Positions 5,809 through 6,718 of a DNA stretch of 6,718 nucleotides are shown here, piece by piece. The notes beneath the pieces are model-generated. The model ran no database searches. It was not told the DNA's origin and worked only from the letters and a program-made list of their open reading frames with translations. Positions within the stretch are counted from its first letter, which is position 1; every line of letters begins with the position of its first letter. The position numbers and the translations under genes are program-made. This stretch comes from Gammaproteobacteria bacterium. Its GTDB lineage: Bacteria > Pseudomonadota > Gammaproteobacteria > UBA6429 > Thiohalophilaceae. The DNA is taken from assembly GCA_003233255.1 (NCBI GenBank), contig QILH01000123.1, forward strand, positions 8,365-15,082, read 5' to 3'.

Positions 5809-6348
5809 TTATGCCGAAGAGACTGGGGACTGATCCAGTATCTCTGTCTGGATAAAGTGCGCAATCAACTCCGGGTTGTTGAAATCGAGCTGGGCAATCT
5901 GGACAGAGTCGGGCAATGGCGCATCACTGGCCACGGCAATAATATTTGGATCATCCAGACACATAAGATCATGCTTCAGGCTGGGGCGGATGCATTCTAT
6001 CTTGGTATAGACGACCTGCTTAAAGCCTTCCACCAGGATCAAATCAAGATTTGTAGTATCAAGTTGTTGAATTAAGTACTCGAGCTGGGCCTCATCTTGA
6101 TCGGGTGTTTCCACCATCAAAGCCCAACGTTGCGAGGAGGCCACCAGCATTTGATCGGCACCGGCCTTACGCAATTCATAGCTGTCTTTGCCGGGCACAT
6201 CGATATCAAAATCGTGATGGGCATGTTTGATCATGCCGATGCGAATGTCGCTGTTTCTTAATAAAGGGATGAGTTTTTTTAGCAGTGTGGTTTTGCCCGT
6301 GCCGCTGTAGGCAACCAAACCCAGCACAGGGATGGCGCAGTTAATCAT
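5809..6348 (-). CDS. mobB: Molybdopterin-guanine dinucleotide biosynthesis adapter MobB
   Basis: MobB is a P-loop GTP-binding protein that assists MobA in forming the guanine dinucleotide form of molybdenum cofactor; it is helpful but usually not essential. The product has 179 residues, the usual size for stand-alone MobB. The Walker A loop AYSGTGKT is at 13-20, with alanine in the first position as in E. coli MobB (AWSGTGKT), followed by TLLKKLIPLL (21-30). The family block KHAHHDFDIDVPGKDSYELR is at 41-60 and the DLILVEGFK segment (102-110) corresponds to the Walker B region. The ATG at 6348 lies inside the end of mobA (ATGATTAA, 8-nt overlap), so translation is probably coupled. No strong Shine-Dalgarno is seen. 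The C-terminal tail after about residue 170 is not conserved in my recollection. Confidence 0.95.
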   Translation of the reverse strand: MINCAIPVLGLVAYSGTGKTTLLKKLIPLLRNSDIRIGMIKHAHHDFDIDVPGKDSYELRKAGADQMLVASSQRWALMVETPDQDEAQLEYLIQQLDTTNLDLILVEGFKQVVYTKIECIRPSLKHDLMCLDDPNIIAVASDAPLPDSVQIAQLDFNNPELIAHFIQTEILDQSPVSSA

Positions 6349-6718
6349 GTTGCAGGCCCCGACTGGATTCAGCCTGTTGTAACTGTTGCCGGGTATTAAT
6401 ATTCATAAAGGCATCCACCTGGTCTGAGAAGTCGATGCGTTGAGCCTGAATATGTTGTAAAAAAGTATGCATCGCGAGTTTTTGTTGTTCAAGATGTAAT
6501 AATAAATCGGCTGTTAATGAAGAATGCAAAAGACAGCAGCCATTATGCATGCGTTGCCCATCATCAGCCACATAGGCTTTGGCGTCGGTGTCCAGACGAG
6601 TCATGCGTTCGACATAATCCAGCGGCAGGTTTGGGGTGTCACAGGGAACAGTGAGTAACCACTCCGCGGCGCTGGCCTGCAGTGCGCTATATATGCCGTT
6701 CATGGGGCCCAGATTGCC
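6341..6718 (-). CDS. mobA: Molybdenum cofactor guanylyltransferase MobA (5' end outside window)
   Basis: MobA transfers GMP from GTP to Mo-molybdopterin to make the guanine dinucleotide cofactor used by DMSO reductase-family enzymes. The minus-strand frame stays open to the window edge, giving 125 C-terminal residues. The visible N-terminal part reads GNLGPMNGIYSALQ (1-14 of the fragment), matching the family GPLAG segment, and PCDTP (25-29) contains the magnesium-binding aspartate equivalent to D101 of E. coli MobA. By that alignment about 75 residues are missing, including the N-terminal nucleotide-binding LAGGxSxRMG signature. The ATG at 6703 is internal, being the methionine of GPMNG, and should not be taken as the start. 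The rest, with HNGCCLLHSSL and a final FMNINTRQQL like the family FxNINTxEEL, confirms the assignment. It overlaps mobB by 8 nt. Confidence 0.93.
   Translation of the reverse strand, partial: GNLGPMNGIYSALQASAAEWLLTVPCDTPNLPLDYVERMTRLDTDAKAYVADDGQRMHNGCCLLHSSLTADLLLHLEQQKLAMHTFLQHIQAQRIDFSDQVDAFMNINTRQQLQQAESSRGLQHD

Noticed and set aside
6341..6703. A complete 120-residue protein starting at 6703
   Set aside because: The ATG is an internal methionine of MobA (GPMNG segment); the frame continues in register to the window edge with family-like residues.

Overview
The window looks like ordinary chromosomal DNA from a gammaproteobacterium of moderate GC content (mid-40s percent by eye). GlcD, GlcE, Hsp15, MoeA, MobB and MobA all resemble their Escherichia coli counterparts along their visible length, but gene order and base composition are not enterobacterial. 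I cannot name a genus.

Layout. (1) Positions 1-1039 and 1041-2531, minus strand: glcE (3' end cut by the window edge) and glcD, two subunits of the membrane-associated glycolate oxidase GlcDEF, one base apart. glcF would be expected beyond position 1. (2) Positions 2577-2660: a short divergent promoter region with an imperfect dyad. (3) Positions 2661-4286, plus strand: a tight cluster of a small multi-pass membrane protein of unknown function, the heat-shock ribosome-rescue protein Hsp15 (hslR), a NUDIX hydrolase coupled to hslR by an ATGA overlap, and a WCGPC thioredoxin. (4) Positions 4287-4487: a convergent intergenic region with two unrelated repeats. One is a short GTCATTCTGAGCG-type dispersed repeat. 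The other is a 28-bp inverted repeat ending in a GGGGTCAGAGACG motif, with an extra tandem copy of one end. (5) Positions 4488-6718, minus strand: a molybdenum cofactor cluster, mobA (5' end cut) - mobB - moeA, with mobA and mobB overlapping by 8 nt.

How the genes work together. GlcDE(F) oxidises glycolate to glyoxylate and passes electrons to the quinone pool. MoeA inserts molybdate into molybdopterin, MobA attaches GMP to give the bis-MGD form, and MobB is a GTP-binding accessory factor. The middle cluster reads as housekeeping and stress maintenance: stalled 50S recycling, nucleotide clean-up and thiol redox.

I found no defence system, phage, conjugative element, CRISPR array or evidently new multi-gene system. 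The least explained items are the repeat element at 4374-4480, the unknown membrane protein at 2661-3050, and the dyad in the divergent promoter region.
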